From contig NZ_CBDDJZ010000001.1 of assembly GCF_965229915.1 (NCBI RefSeq), positions 2,418,001 to 2,482,000 of the forward strand: a stretch of DNA of 64,000 nucleotides. The letters run 5' to 3'. The DNA comes from Marinoscillum sp965229915 (GTDB taxonomy: Bacteria; Bacteroidota; Bacteroidia; Cytophagales; Cyclobacteriaceae). Position 1 is the stretch's first letter; each line of letters begins with the position of its first letter. Under the pieces are notes generated by a model. That model was given only the letters and a program-made list of their open reading frames with translations. It did not search any database and was not told the origin of the DNA. The position numbers were made by a program, and so were the translations under genes. Shown here piece after piece: positions 16,408 to 23,572 of this stretch.

Positions 16408-16480
16408 GGTGCTGTAGCTCAGTTGGTAGAGCATCGGACTGAAAATCCGTGAGTCGGTGGTTCGAGCCCACTCAGCACCA
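16408..16480 (+). tRNA. tRNA-Phe (GAA)
   Basis: The 73-nt cloverleaf is intact. The acceptor arms are GGTGCTG (16408-16414) and CAGCACC (16473-16479) with discriminator A at 16480. The D arm is GCTC/GAGC, the anticodon loop CTGAAAA has GAA at 16441-16443, and the T arm is GGTGG-TTCGAGC-CCACT. CCA is not encoded. It is the only complete copy here: two partial copies of its 3' half follow in tandem. A promoter precedes it and a rho-independent terminator follows. Confidence 0.97.
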
Positions 16481-16488
16481 CGTTTGAT

Positions 16489-16516
16489 AAACCCAGGCTT
16501 TTAGTCTGGGTTTTTT
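16489..16516 (+). terminator. rho-independent terminator of tRNA-Phe
   Basis: AACCCAG and CTGGGTT form a 7 bp stem around GCTTTTAGT, followed by a T run. The same terminator recurs in each downstream repeat unit, at about 16699-16726 and 16905-16932, giving three terminators in series. Confidence 0.85.
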
Positions 16517-16576
16517 CATTTATGCTTCTACAACTTGCCACAGTATTACTCATCCTTAATTCCTATTTATTCCAAA

Positions 16577-16786
16577 GCATCGGACTGAAAATCCCTGCCT
16601 TGCCGGCAGGCAGGCGTGAGTCGGTGGTTCTGCCAAAGGCATTCCCACGGAAGAGCCCCTGCCTTGACGGCAGGCTAGCACTCAGCACCACGTTTGATAA
16701 ACCCAGGCTTTTAGTCTGGGTTTTTTCATTTATGCTTCTACAACTCGCCACAGTATTACTCATCCTTAATTCCTATTTATTCCAAA
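16577..16786 (+). repeat. tRNA-Phe remnant copy 2 with three short palindromic insertions
   Basis: The tRNA 3' half is readable but split. GCATCGGACTGAAAATCC (16577-16594) is followed by a 21 bp insert (16595-16615, CCTGCC..GGCAGG type). GTGAGTCGGTGGTTC (16616-16630) is followed by a 22 bp insert (16631-16652, containing TGCC-AAA-GGCA and TTCC-CAC-GGAA hairpins). GAGCCC (16653-16658) is followed by a second 21 bp insert of the first type (16659-16679), and then ACTCAGCACCACG. The inserts fall in the anticodon stem, the T loop and the T stem. The copy cannot make a tRNA. Confidence 0.9.
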
Positions 16787-16992
16787 GCATCGGACTGAAA
16801 ATCCCTGCCTTGCAGGCAGGCGTGTGTCGGTGGTTCTGCCAAAGGCATTCCTACGGAAGAGCCCCTGCCTTGACGGCAGGCTAGCACTCAGCACCACGTT
16901 TGATAAACCCAGGCTTTTAGTCTGGGTTTTTTCATTTATGCTCCTACAACTTGCCACAGTATTACTCATCCTTAATTCCTATTTATTCCAAA
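16787..16992 (+). repeat. tRNA-Phe remnant copy 3 with the same insertions
   Basis: It has the same three insertion points as copy 2, so it was duplicated after the insertions arose. The first insert is shortened to 17 bp (16805-16821), leaving a perfect CCTGCCT-TGC-AGGCAGG hairpin when the preceding C is included. The second insert (16837-16858) differs from copy 2 by one base, and the third (16865-16885) is identical. It ends with the same terminator and ATTTATTCCAAA flank. Confidence 0.88.
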
Positions 16993-17402
16993 GTGTCTGA
17001 CTGAAACTCAATCCTCCCCGGGGTAGAACAGGTGCGATTCACTTAGGACATTCCTCAACTTACAGTAAGTCATGAGTCCTCGTGTTTTTGAAGCATCTAT
17101 TCCACCATTTATCAGTGTATTTTGATTCGTCATCGACATTAAACATTTCATGTTTACAATTTCCTATTGGATGGTTCCATTTTACCCATTGTCGAAGATA
17201 CAAAATCCCAGCAATTTAGTATGCATGCATACTAATTTTTCTTTCTGGATTCTCTATTCTGAGTAATTCAACTCTGTTTTATTGGTGTGGAGATCATATC
17301 TGTACCTCGAAATAGGTATTTCATCAAAACTCTCTTTAAATGATTTAGATGAGGTATTAATATTATCTATCTTCATGCTTTAAAACCAACCTACTAAAAT
17401 CA
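16993..17402. other. 410 bp intergenic region before the CHAT operon
   Basis: No gene is visible here. The first bases, GTGTCTGACTGAAACTC (16993-17009), still resemble the start of the tRNA-derived unit (GCATCGGACTGAAAATC, 13 of 17 identical) and may be a decayed further copy. A perfect 20 bp palindrome sits at 17216-17235. No exact TAnnTTTG promoter box was found just upstream of 17403. Confidence 0.6.
17216..17235. promoter_or_regulatory. perfect 20 bp palindrome, possible operator
   Basis: TTAGTATGCATGCATACTAA is its own reverse complement over all 20 bases. It lies 168 bp upstream of the CHAT gene start and is not part of a terminator (no T run, no loop). A dimeric regulator site is the simplest reading. 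Confidence 0.5.
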
Positions 17403-20400
17403 TTGAAGCGACTGATCCTCACCTTGACCTTCAGTCTAGCCTGTTTACTGGCAATATCACAGGACTGGGCCACTCTCTATCAGCAATCTGTTGATGCCTA
17501 TAACAACTATGAGTCACAGGAGGCTCGAAACCTGGCCGAAAGAGCACTATCACTCATACGAAATGAGAACAGCGGCGCTTCAACAAATGAAGCGGTCATC
17601 CTACGCCAACTCTCACTAGTTTGCTATGATCTGGGTGATGATGATGGAGCCACAGCTTACGCTAAAGAAGAAGTAGAGCTGCTCATTGAGATAGGTGCCA
17701 ATCAGGACATGAACTTTGCCAATGCACTGCAAAACCTGGCTGTATCCAGGATGTACCGAAGTGAATACAAGGCAGCAGAGCCTCTGCTCAGCCAGGCACT
17801 GGAAATCGCGCTAACCTACAATTCTGAGGACAGCTATGAAGTGGCCGTGTTGAGAGGGAATATGGGAATTGTGCTCTTTCACCTGAAGGAGGATGAGCGG
17901 GCCCGCGAGCTGTTTGAATCGTCCATTTCTTCCATGAACAACTACGAGGAGATCACATCGGACTATTATAACATCGTTTACAACTATGGATCCCTACTCG
18001 CCGAAAAGGGTAATTATGCAGGCGCTCTGCCCTACTATGAAGCACTGGAGAACTACTATAACTACGACACCCCCAACTATGAATACGGCAGCATATTAGT
18101 CAATATTGGTGATGTGCTGGATGAATTGGGCAGGTTCAACGATGCAGTGGAGAAATACCAATTGGCCATAGACAACTTCCGATCCATGGGCGAGGAAAAC
18201 TCAGATGAATATGGAATTGCACTAAACAACCTAAGTATTGACTTGCAAAAGGTTGGTCGATTTGATGAAGCAGCCAACCTCATGAAAGAGTTGATTAGTC
18301 AAAAAGAAGGCTCTTCCAAATCCTATGCAAGTACTTTAACCAACTATGCCAATCTGCTCATTCGCAAAGGAGATATGTCAGCTGCCAAAGAGAAACTGCA
18401 GCAAGTGCAAACCTTGTATGCAGCAGATAGTGTCAGTAAAGACATCACTTACATAGGTGCTCTCGAAAGTCTAAGTGGGGTGCTGCTGTCTGAAGGTAAT
18501 CCAAAAGAAGCTGCCTCAATGATCGAAACAGCGCTTACTGTAGCCACTGAGAATGGGATTGATAAGAAGCTGTATTCGCTCAACAATCAGAAAGCCAAAA
18601 TCCTCACCAGTCAGGCAAAGTATGCCGATGCTAAAAGAGTAGCAGAGATCGCATTGGAAAAAGCTCTGGCTATCTACGGAACAGAGGCCTTACAAACTGC
18701 TTTTGTCAAAAATACTTTGGCAGGTGTGTACACGCAACTCGGAAACTATGATTTGGCTGAAGAACTGTATTTGGCAGTTCTCCCGATTTTTAGAAAGGCC
18801 TACGGTGATCAGCATCCAGAATACGCAACTGTGGCTGCCAACTATTCCAGCTTGCTTCAATTGCAAGGAAACTATTACACTGCTGAGTATTACTTGAAAA
18901 TAGCCGAGCAAATTAAACTGAACACTTTTGGCAAGGACAATCTGGATTATCTGACTACTTATGAAAATTTGGCATTGCTCTACCTAAATACAGCAAGATA
19001 TACTGAGGCAGAGTTGATCCTTGAGGATATCCTTGCCGTGAAAAAGGGTTTGCTGGAGCCAGATGACCCGTCCATTGGCTATTCACTCACTAATCTCGGC
19101 TCGGTCAACAAACAACTAGCAGAGTATGCAGATGCGGAGTCTTACCTTAAAAAAGCCAGAAAAATCTACACCAAGGCGTATGGCGAGAATCATATTTTCT
19201 ACGCTTCTGTGGTTAATAATCTGGCACTTCTTTACCAGAAGATGGGTAACCTGGAAGCTGCACGCCCACTGTTTGAGCAAGCCCTGGCAGTATATGAAGA
19301 ACAAATTGGTAAGCTAAACCCCGATTATGCCACAGCACTTGAGAACCTGGCTACCCTTTATCAGCTGGAAGGTGATCTGGACAAGGCTAAAGAACTTCTT
19401 GAAGAGGCTTTAAAAATCGATGAACAGATATTAGGGCAGAATCACCCATTGTACTCCAAGACACTGCACAACCTGGCTTCTATCTATGAAAAGGATGACG
19501 ATTTTGAACGGGCAAAAGAACTCTATACTCGATCACTGGATATTGACCGTAATGTGTTTGGTAAAAACCATCCCTCTTATGCCAGTACACTGTACAATTT
19601 GGCTGTTCTGGAGCAAGAGTTAGAAAATTACGAGCAAGCACGAACCTATTACCAACAGGTAGCGGATATTAGAAAAGCTATTTTAGGTGCGAACCATCCT
19701 GATTATGCTTACTCTCTGTACGGCCTGGCTTCCGTTCTGCACAAAACCGGATCATTTGAAGAAGCAAAGCCGCTTTACCTGGATGTAACCAATCAATACC
19801 TTGAGTTTATCGGCAAGTACTTCCCCGCATTGAGTGAAAGCGAAAAAAGTGCGTTTTATGGAAAAATCAAGCCAGTTTTCGATAGTTACTATGATTTCAT
19901 TGTGGATTATTATCTACTGAAGAAAGGCACTGAAGAGGATCGGCAGGAACTGGTGGGAAGTATGTACAATTTGCAACTATCTACTAAAGCCCTTCTGCTG
20001 AATGCGTCCAACAAAGTGCGAAATACCATCCTGTCTAGCGGAGATGAATCCTTGATCGCGCTGTTCAACGATTGGATTGCCCTGAAGGAAAACATTGTAA
20101 AAGCTTACAGCATGAGTAAGGAAGAGCTGGAAAGTAGCCATATTGATATCGCCCAGCTGGAGACAGAAGCCAACAATCAGGAAAAAGAGCTTTCACTGAA
20201 GTCAAGTGCATTTGCCGGTGCGTTTGACAATGACCAACCCACTTGGAATCAGGTGCAGGAGAAATTGAACGAAGGGGAGGCGGCAATAGAAATCATCCGC
20301 ATCAAAAAGAAAATGAAAACGGATTCTGTCCTTTACATAGGTCTGCTACTCGAGCCTGAGCAATTGCCAAAAATGATTGTTAAACCCAATGGCATCTACA

Positions 20401-21419
20401 TGGAGGACAAAGGATTCAAGACCTATAAGAACTCCGTTATTTATAAATTGGAAGATTTGAAGTCTTATGATGTCTTCTGGAAAGAATACGATCAGGAGAT
20501 TGCACAAACAGTCAATACAATCTACCTGTCAGCTGATGGAGTGCTCAACAAAGTCAACATTGCCACCCTGTATAATCCTGATACAAAGGAATATTTATTG
20601 GACCGATACAGCCTGCGATTGTTAAGTAACACGCGTGAGCTGATAGAAGAACAACCAGACACTGAAGGTAGTCAAGAAGCTGTGATGTTTGGATATCCTA
20701 AATACTACTTATCAGATCTGGAACAAGCAGCTATGGGCACTCTGATCGCTTCCGCAGATATGGAAAGAAGCTTTGGCAGTGAGATTGCTGAATTACCAGG
20801 AACTCTCAAGGAGATTCAGGAAATAGAAAAGGTCGTCTCAGGTGGCGATTGGAACGTGCAAACTTACTTATCAATAGCTGCTACAGAAGAGGAGGTCAAG
20901 TCAATTGCCAGTCCCAAAATATTACACATTGCCACACATGGGTTCTTTCTGGAAGATATCAAGACCAAAGAAGATGAAGGGCTCACAAGCAGAAATGCCA
21001 AGTTCAATCCACTATTAAGGTCTGGCCTACTACTCGCAGGAGCTCAGAATACGGTAAAAAATGAAGAGTTGGCAGGTGAGGAAGATGGGATCCTTACTGC
21101 ATATGAAGTAATGAACCTCAACCTCGACAATACACAGCTGGTGGTGATGTCCGCCTGTGAGACGGGATTGGGAGAAGTGAAAAACGGAGAAGGAGTCTAT
21201 GGACTTCAGCGGTCGTTCATCGTAGCTGGGGCTGACAACCTGGTGATGAGCTTGTGGAAGGTAAATGACCAAACGACACAAATGCTGATGACTGGATTTT
21301 ACGAAAACTGGTTTAACGGCCAGTCGAAGCTAGACGCATTTAATAACGCAATAGCGGCAGTGCGGAATGAGTTTAAAGATCCCTATTACTGGGGAGCCTT
21401 TGTAATGCTCGGAAAATAA
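17403..21419 (+). CDS. exported TPR-CHAT caspase-like protein
   Basis: A 1338-residue protein. Its signal peptide is ILTLTFSLACLLAISQ, with cleavage likely around SQ. About 20-800 is an array of TPRs of the 42-residue kinesin-light-chain type, often with GxxHPxYA between helices (FGKNHPSYASTLYNLAVL). A linker leads to a C-terminal CHAT domain (about 1060-1335) with ILHIATHGFF (His1179) and VVMSACETGLG (Cys1252), then GVYGLQRSFIVAGA and DPYYWGAFVMLG. Both members of the caspase-type dyad are present, so it should be an active peptidase. The only fitting start is TTG at 17403. It leads a three-gene operon (32 bp, then 0 bp spacing). Known TPR-CHAT proteases act in the cytoplasm in defence; export makes this one different. 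The substrate is unknown. Confidence 0.92.
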   Translation: MKRLILTLTFSLACLLAISQDWATLYQQSVDAYNNYESQEARNLAERALSLIRNENSGASTNEAVILRQLSLVCYDLGDDDGATAYAKEEVELLIEIGANQDMNFANALQNLAVSRMYRSEYKAAEPLLSQALEIALTYNSEDSYEVAVLRGNMGIVLFHLKEDERARELFESSISSMNNYEEITSDYYNIVYNYGSLLAEKGNYAGALPYYEALENYYNYDTPNYEYGSILVNIGDVLDELGRFNDAVEKYQLAIDNFRSMGEENSDEYGIALNNLSIDLQKVGRFDEAANLMKELISQKEGSSKSYASTLTNYANLLIRKGDMSAAKEKLQQVQTLYAADSVSKDITYIGALESLSGVLLSEGNPKEAASMIETALTVATENGIDKKLYSLNNQKAKILTSQAKYADAKRVAEIALEKALAIYGTEALQTAFVKNTLAGVYTQLGNYDLAEELYLAVLPIFRKAYGDQHPEYATVAANYSSLLQLQGNYYTAEYYLKIAEQIKLNTFGKDNLDYLTTYENLALLYLNTARYTEAELILEDILAVKKGLLEPDDPSIGYSLTNLGSVNKQLAEYADAESYLKKARKIYTKAYGENHIFYASVVNNLALLYQKMGNLEAARPLFEQALAVYEEQIGKLNPDYATALENLATLYQLEGDLDKAKELLEEALKIDEQILGQNHPLYSKTLHNLASIYEKDDDFERAKELYTRSLDIDRNVFGKNHPSYASTLYNLAVLEQELENYEQARTYYQQVADIRKAILGANHPDYAYSLYGLASVLHKTGSFEEAKPLYLDVTNQYLEFIGKYFPALSESEKSAFYGKIKPVFDSYYDFIVDYYLLKKGTEEDRQELVGSMYNLQLSTKALLLNASNKVRNTILSSGDESLIALFNDWIALKENIVKAYSMSKEELESSHIDIAQLETEANNQEKELSLKSSAFAGAFDNDQPTWNQVQEKLNEGEAAIEIIRIKKKMKTDSVLYIGLLLEPEQLPKMIVKPNGIYMEDKGFKTYKNSVIYKLEDLKSYDVFWKEYDQEIAQTVNTIYLSADGVLNKVNIATLYNPDTKEYLLDRYSLRLLSNTRELIEEQPDTEGSQEAVMFGYPKYYLSDLEQAAMGTLIASADMERSFGSEIAELPGTLKEIQEIEKVVSGGDWNVQTYLSIAATEEEVKSIASPKILHIATHGFFLEDIKTKEDEGLTSRNAKFNPLLRSGLLLAGAQNTVKNEELAGEEDGILTAYEVMNLNLDNTQLVVMSACETGLGEVKNGEGVYGLQRSFIVAGADNLVMSLWKVNDQTTQMLMTGFYENWFNGQSKLDAFNNAIAAVRNEFKDPYYWGAFVMLGK

Positions 21420-21451
21420 TCTGATTACCAAGAATACCTAACTAACACTAT

Positions 21452-23572
21452 ATGAAACAAGTCATAACTGTCATCGCGATCCTGTTCGGGATAAATGCCT
21501 TTGGGCAGGTACCTGACTCGCTGAAGACCTATGCTGATTCACTGAACTATTTCAAAACAACCGCTAAACCTATTGATGTATTCAATACGGACAGAGTGGA
21601 GTATGCACCATCGATTTCAGCTGATGGGCGTACCATGATCATCGAATCGAATCGGCGCGGAAGGTACGAATTGTTTGACTCGAGATTTGAAAATGGTGCC
21701 TGGAGCGAGCCATTGCCAATCAATGCCATCAATGATTTTGGAGATACAACGGATTTAATTGGAGGGCCAAGTGTTTCTTTTGATGGAAACATGTTGTTTT
21801 TCTTTGCTTCCTTTAGAGGAGGCAAAGGCAGTGAGGACATCTATTACTCCCAGCGGGATGGAGATGACTGGACAGAGCCGGTAAACATCGGTGAACCCAT
21901 CAACTCTCGAGGTTACGAAGGGTTCCCTTCCATTTCTGCCGACGGCAAAACACTTTATTTCGTTCGTCAAAACTTTAACCCTATACAGGATAAAGACCTG
22001 GCCAAACAGTGGGAAAACAAAGCCTGTTTCAGCTTGTATTTATCTAAGAAACAGCCAGATGGTAGCTGGGGTCAGCCAGAGCTACTGCCATATCCTGTCA
22101 ACCAGGACTGTGAGAAAGCCCCACGAATCATGGCCGATAACAAGACCTTGATTTTTGCATCCAACAGACTTGGAGGAAAAGGAAACTTCGATTTGTACCA
22201 GACTCGACTTACGCCTATTGGTGACTGGGTTCAGCCTGTAGCACTCGAGTTTGTAAACACAGCTTTGCCAGATCAGTTCTCGTCCATCTCGGCGCAAGGA
22301 GATTTACTCTATTATGTACACAATGCCAGCGACATCTATTCTGTAGAGATTCCTTACCAGCTACGCCAGTTTAAGAACATCATTATTCAAGGCTACATCA
22401 CAGATGGCTCTAGTGGAGAGGGGGTCTCAGCTGATATTATTGTATCTGATGCATTCACCTCCGGTGAAATCATGACCCTAAACAATAACCCCAATGACGG
22501 TAGGTACACGGTGGTATTGGCAGTGGGTGGTAATTATAACATAGAAATCAAACGTGATGGCTATACGTCCAAATCCTTGTTCTTTGATCTTACAGATGAG
22601 GATGAATATAAGGAAATCGATCAGGATATTCAGCTATACAAATCTGCGAATCTTAACCTGAATATCTACGATGGTGACTTGTTTGAACCAATCCAAGCCA
22701 ACATCAAAGTGAAGGAACAAGGTGCTAGCAGTTTTCTTCAGGATATTGAGAACAACCCAAGTGGGCGAATCACATTGGATTTGCCTCTGGGCAAGGTTTA
22801 TGAGATTATCGTGGACAAAGAGAACTTTGATAGCAAGTTCTTTACATTGGATGTTTCAGATCTGGTGGTGTATCCGGAATTTATTCGTGATGTGGAAATG
22901 CTCCCTCACAAGCGTGACCTTCAGATCAACGTGGCAGACTTGGTGAACAATGGAAAGATTCGGTCCAGAGTACGAATTAGAAACCGCAACCGAGATGAAG
23001 TAATCGAGGTAAATGGCAATGAAACTGTGGCACTTCGTGTAGGTGATCGATACGAGATTGAAGCTACCAGTGATCAAGGCTATGCCTTTAACAGTACAGT
23101 GATAGATGTGAAAGCAGAGGGTACTCAAATTACTTCCGGTGATGCGGATGACCCAATGGGTGGAGTATCAGTTGCCAATGGTGGTGCCATGCCAAACATT
23201 GAATTGAAACTACAACCACTACTCCCAGGTGCGAACCTGACTTTGAAGGATATTTTGTTTGAGTCAAATTCAGATCAGCTCAATGAAGTCTCCTACAATG
23301 AACTACAGCGTGTGGTCGAGCTCATGAAGCAGAATCCAAAAATGCGCGTGGAGATCGCCGCACATACCGATGATGTAGGCTCAGCAGGATATAATGCAGC
23401 ACTCTCTAACCGAAGAGCACAGAGTGTGGTCAAGTTCCTTATTGAGAACAAGATCTCAGAAGACCGATTTACTGCCAAGGGGTATGGCGAAAGTCAACCA
23501 ATCGTACCCAATGATACGGAGGAAAATAAGGCCAAAAACAGACGTGTTGTACTAAAAATTTTGGGAGTCTAA
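21452..23572 (+). CDS. exported PD40 propeller / OmpA family envelope protein
   Basis: A 706-residue protein with a signal peptide (VITVIAILFGINAFGQ). PD40 blades occupy about 45-300 (APSISADGRTMIIESNRRG, FPSISADGKTLYFVRQN, LIFASNRLGGKGNFDLYQ). Carboxypeptidase-regulatory-like beta domains follow (about 310-580; IIIQGYITDGSSGEGVSADI). The C-terminal OmpA domain (about 595-706) has LKDILFESNSDQLNEVSYNE, AAHTDDVGSAGYNAALSNRR and GYGESQPIVPND and should bind peptidoglycan. It follows the TPR-CHAT gene by 32 bp and abuts the next gene. It probably anchors or displays the complex at the cell wall. Unlike the PorE-like paralog at 11596-13587 it lacks TPRs and a lipid cysteine. Confidence 0.88.
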   Translation: MKQVITVIAILFGINAFGQVPDSLKTYADSLNYFKTTAKPIDVFNTDRVEYAPSISADGRTMIIESNRRGRYELFDSRFENGAWSEPLPINAINDFGDTTDLIGGPSVSFDGNMLFFFASFRGGKGSEDIYYSQRDGDDWTEPVNIGEPINSRGYEGFPSISADGKTLYFVRQNFNPIQDKDLAKQWENKACFSLYLSKKQPDGSWGQPELLPYPVNQDCEKAPRIMADNKTLIFASNRLGGKGNFDLYQTRLTPIGDWVQPVALEFVNTALPDQFSSISAQGDLLYYVHNASDIYSVEIPYQLRQFKNIIIQGYITDGSSGEGVSADIIVSDAFTSGEIMTLNNNPNDGRYTVVLAVGGNYNIEIKRDGYTSKSLFFDLTDEDEYKEIDQDIQLYKSANLNLNIYDGDLFEPIQANIKVKEQGASSFLQDIENNPSGRITLDLPLGKVYEIIVDKENFDSKFFTLDVSDLVVYPEFIRDVEMLPHKRDLQINVADLVNNGKIRSRVRIRNRNRDEVIEVNGNETVALRVGDRYEIEATSDQGYAFNSTVIDVKAEGTQITSGDADDPMGGVSVANGGAMPNIELKLQPLLPGANLTLKDILFESNSDQLNEVSYNELQRVVELMKQNPKMRVEIAAHTDDVGSAGYNAALSNRRAQSVVKFLIENKISEDRFTAKGYGESQPIVPNDTEENKAKNRRVVLKILGV

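Larger units (their letters stand above)
16431..16992 (+). repeat. three tandem units derived from the tRNA-Phe 3' half
   Basis: Unit 1 (16431-16576) starts inside the tRNA at GCATCGGACTG and runs through the terminator to ATTTATTCCAAA. Units 2 (16577-16786) and 3 (16787-16992) repeat all of this but carry insertions within the tRNA part. Outside the insertions the three units are almost identical (for example AACTTGCC/AACTCGCC and TGCTTC/TGCTCC differences), so the duplications are recent. The 5' half of the tRNA and its promoter are absent from units 2 and 3. Open frames in this tract are by-products of the repeats. Confidence 0.9.

Noticed and set aside
16522..16969. Overlapping open frames on both strands in the tRNA repeat tract (120, 66 and 67 codons)
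   Set aside because: They arise only because the tandem units and palindromic inserts happen to lack stops; they read through terminators and tRNA remnants and have repeat-derived text such as LPAGKAG.
16577..16992. Two further tRNA-Phe genes
   Set aside because: Both copies lack the acceptor 5' strand, the D arm and the promoter, and are split by insertions in the anticodon stem and T arm.
16431..16992. CRISPR array
   Set aside because: The repeats are 146-210 bp, directly adjacent, derived from a tRNA, and have no unique spacers or cas genes.
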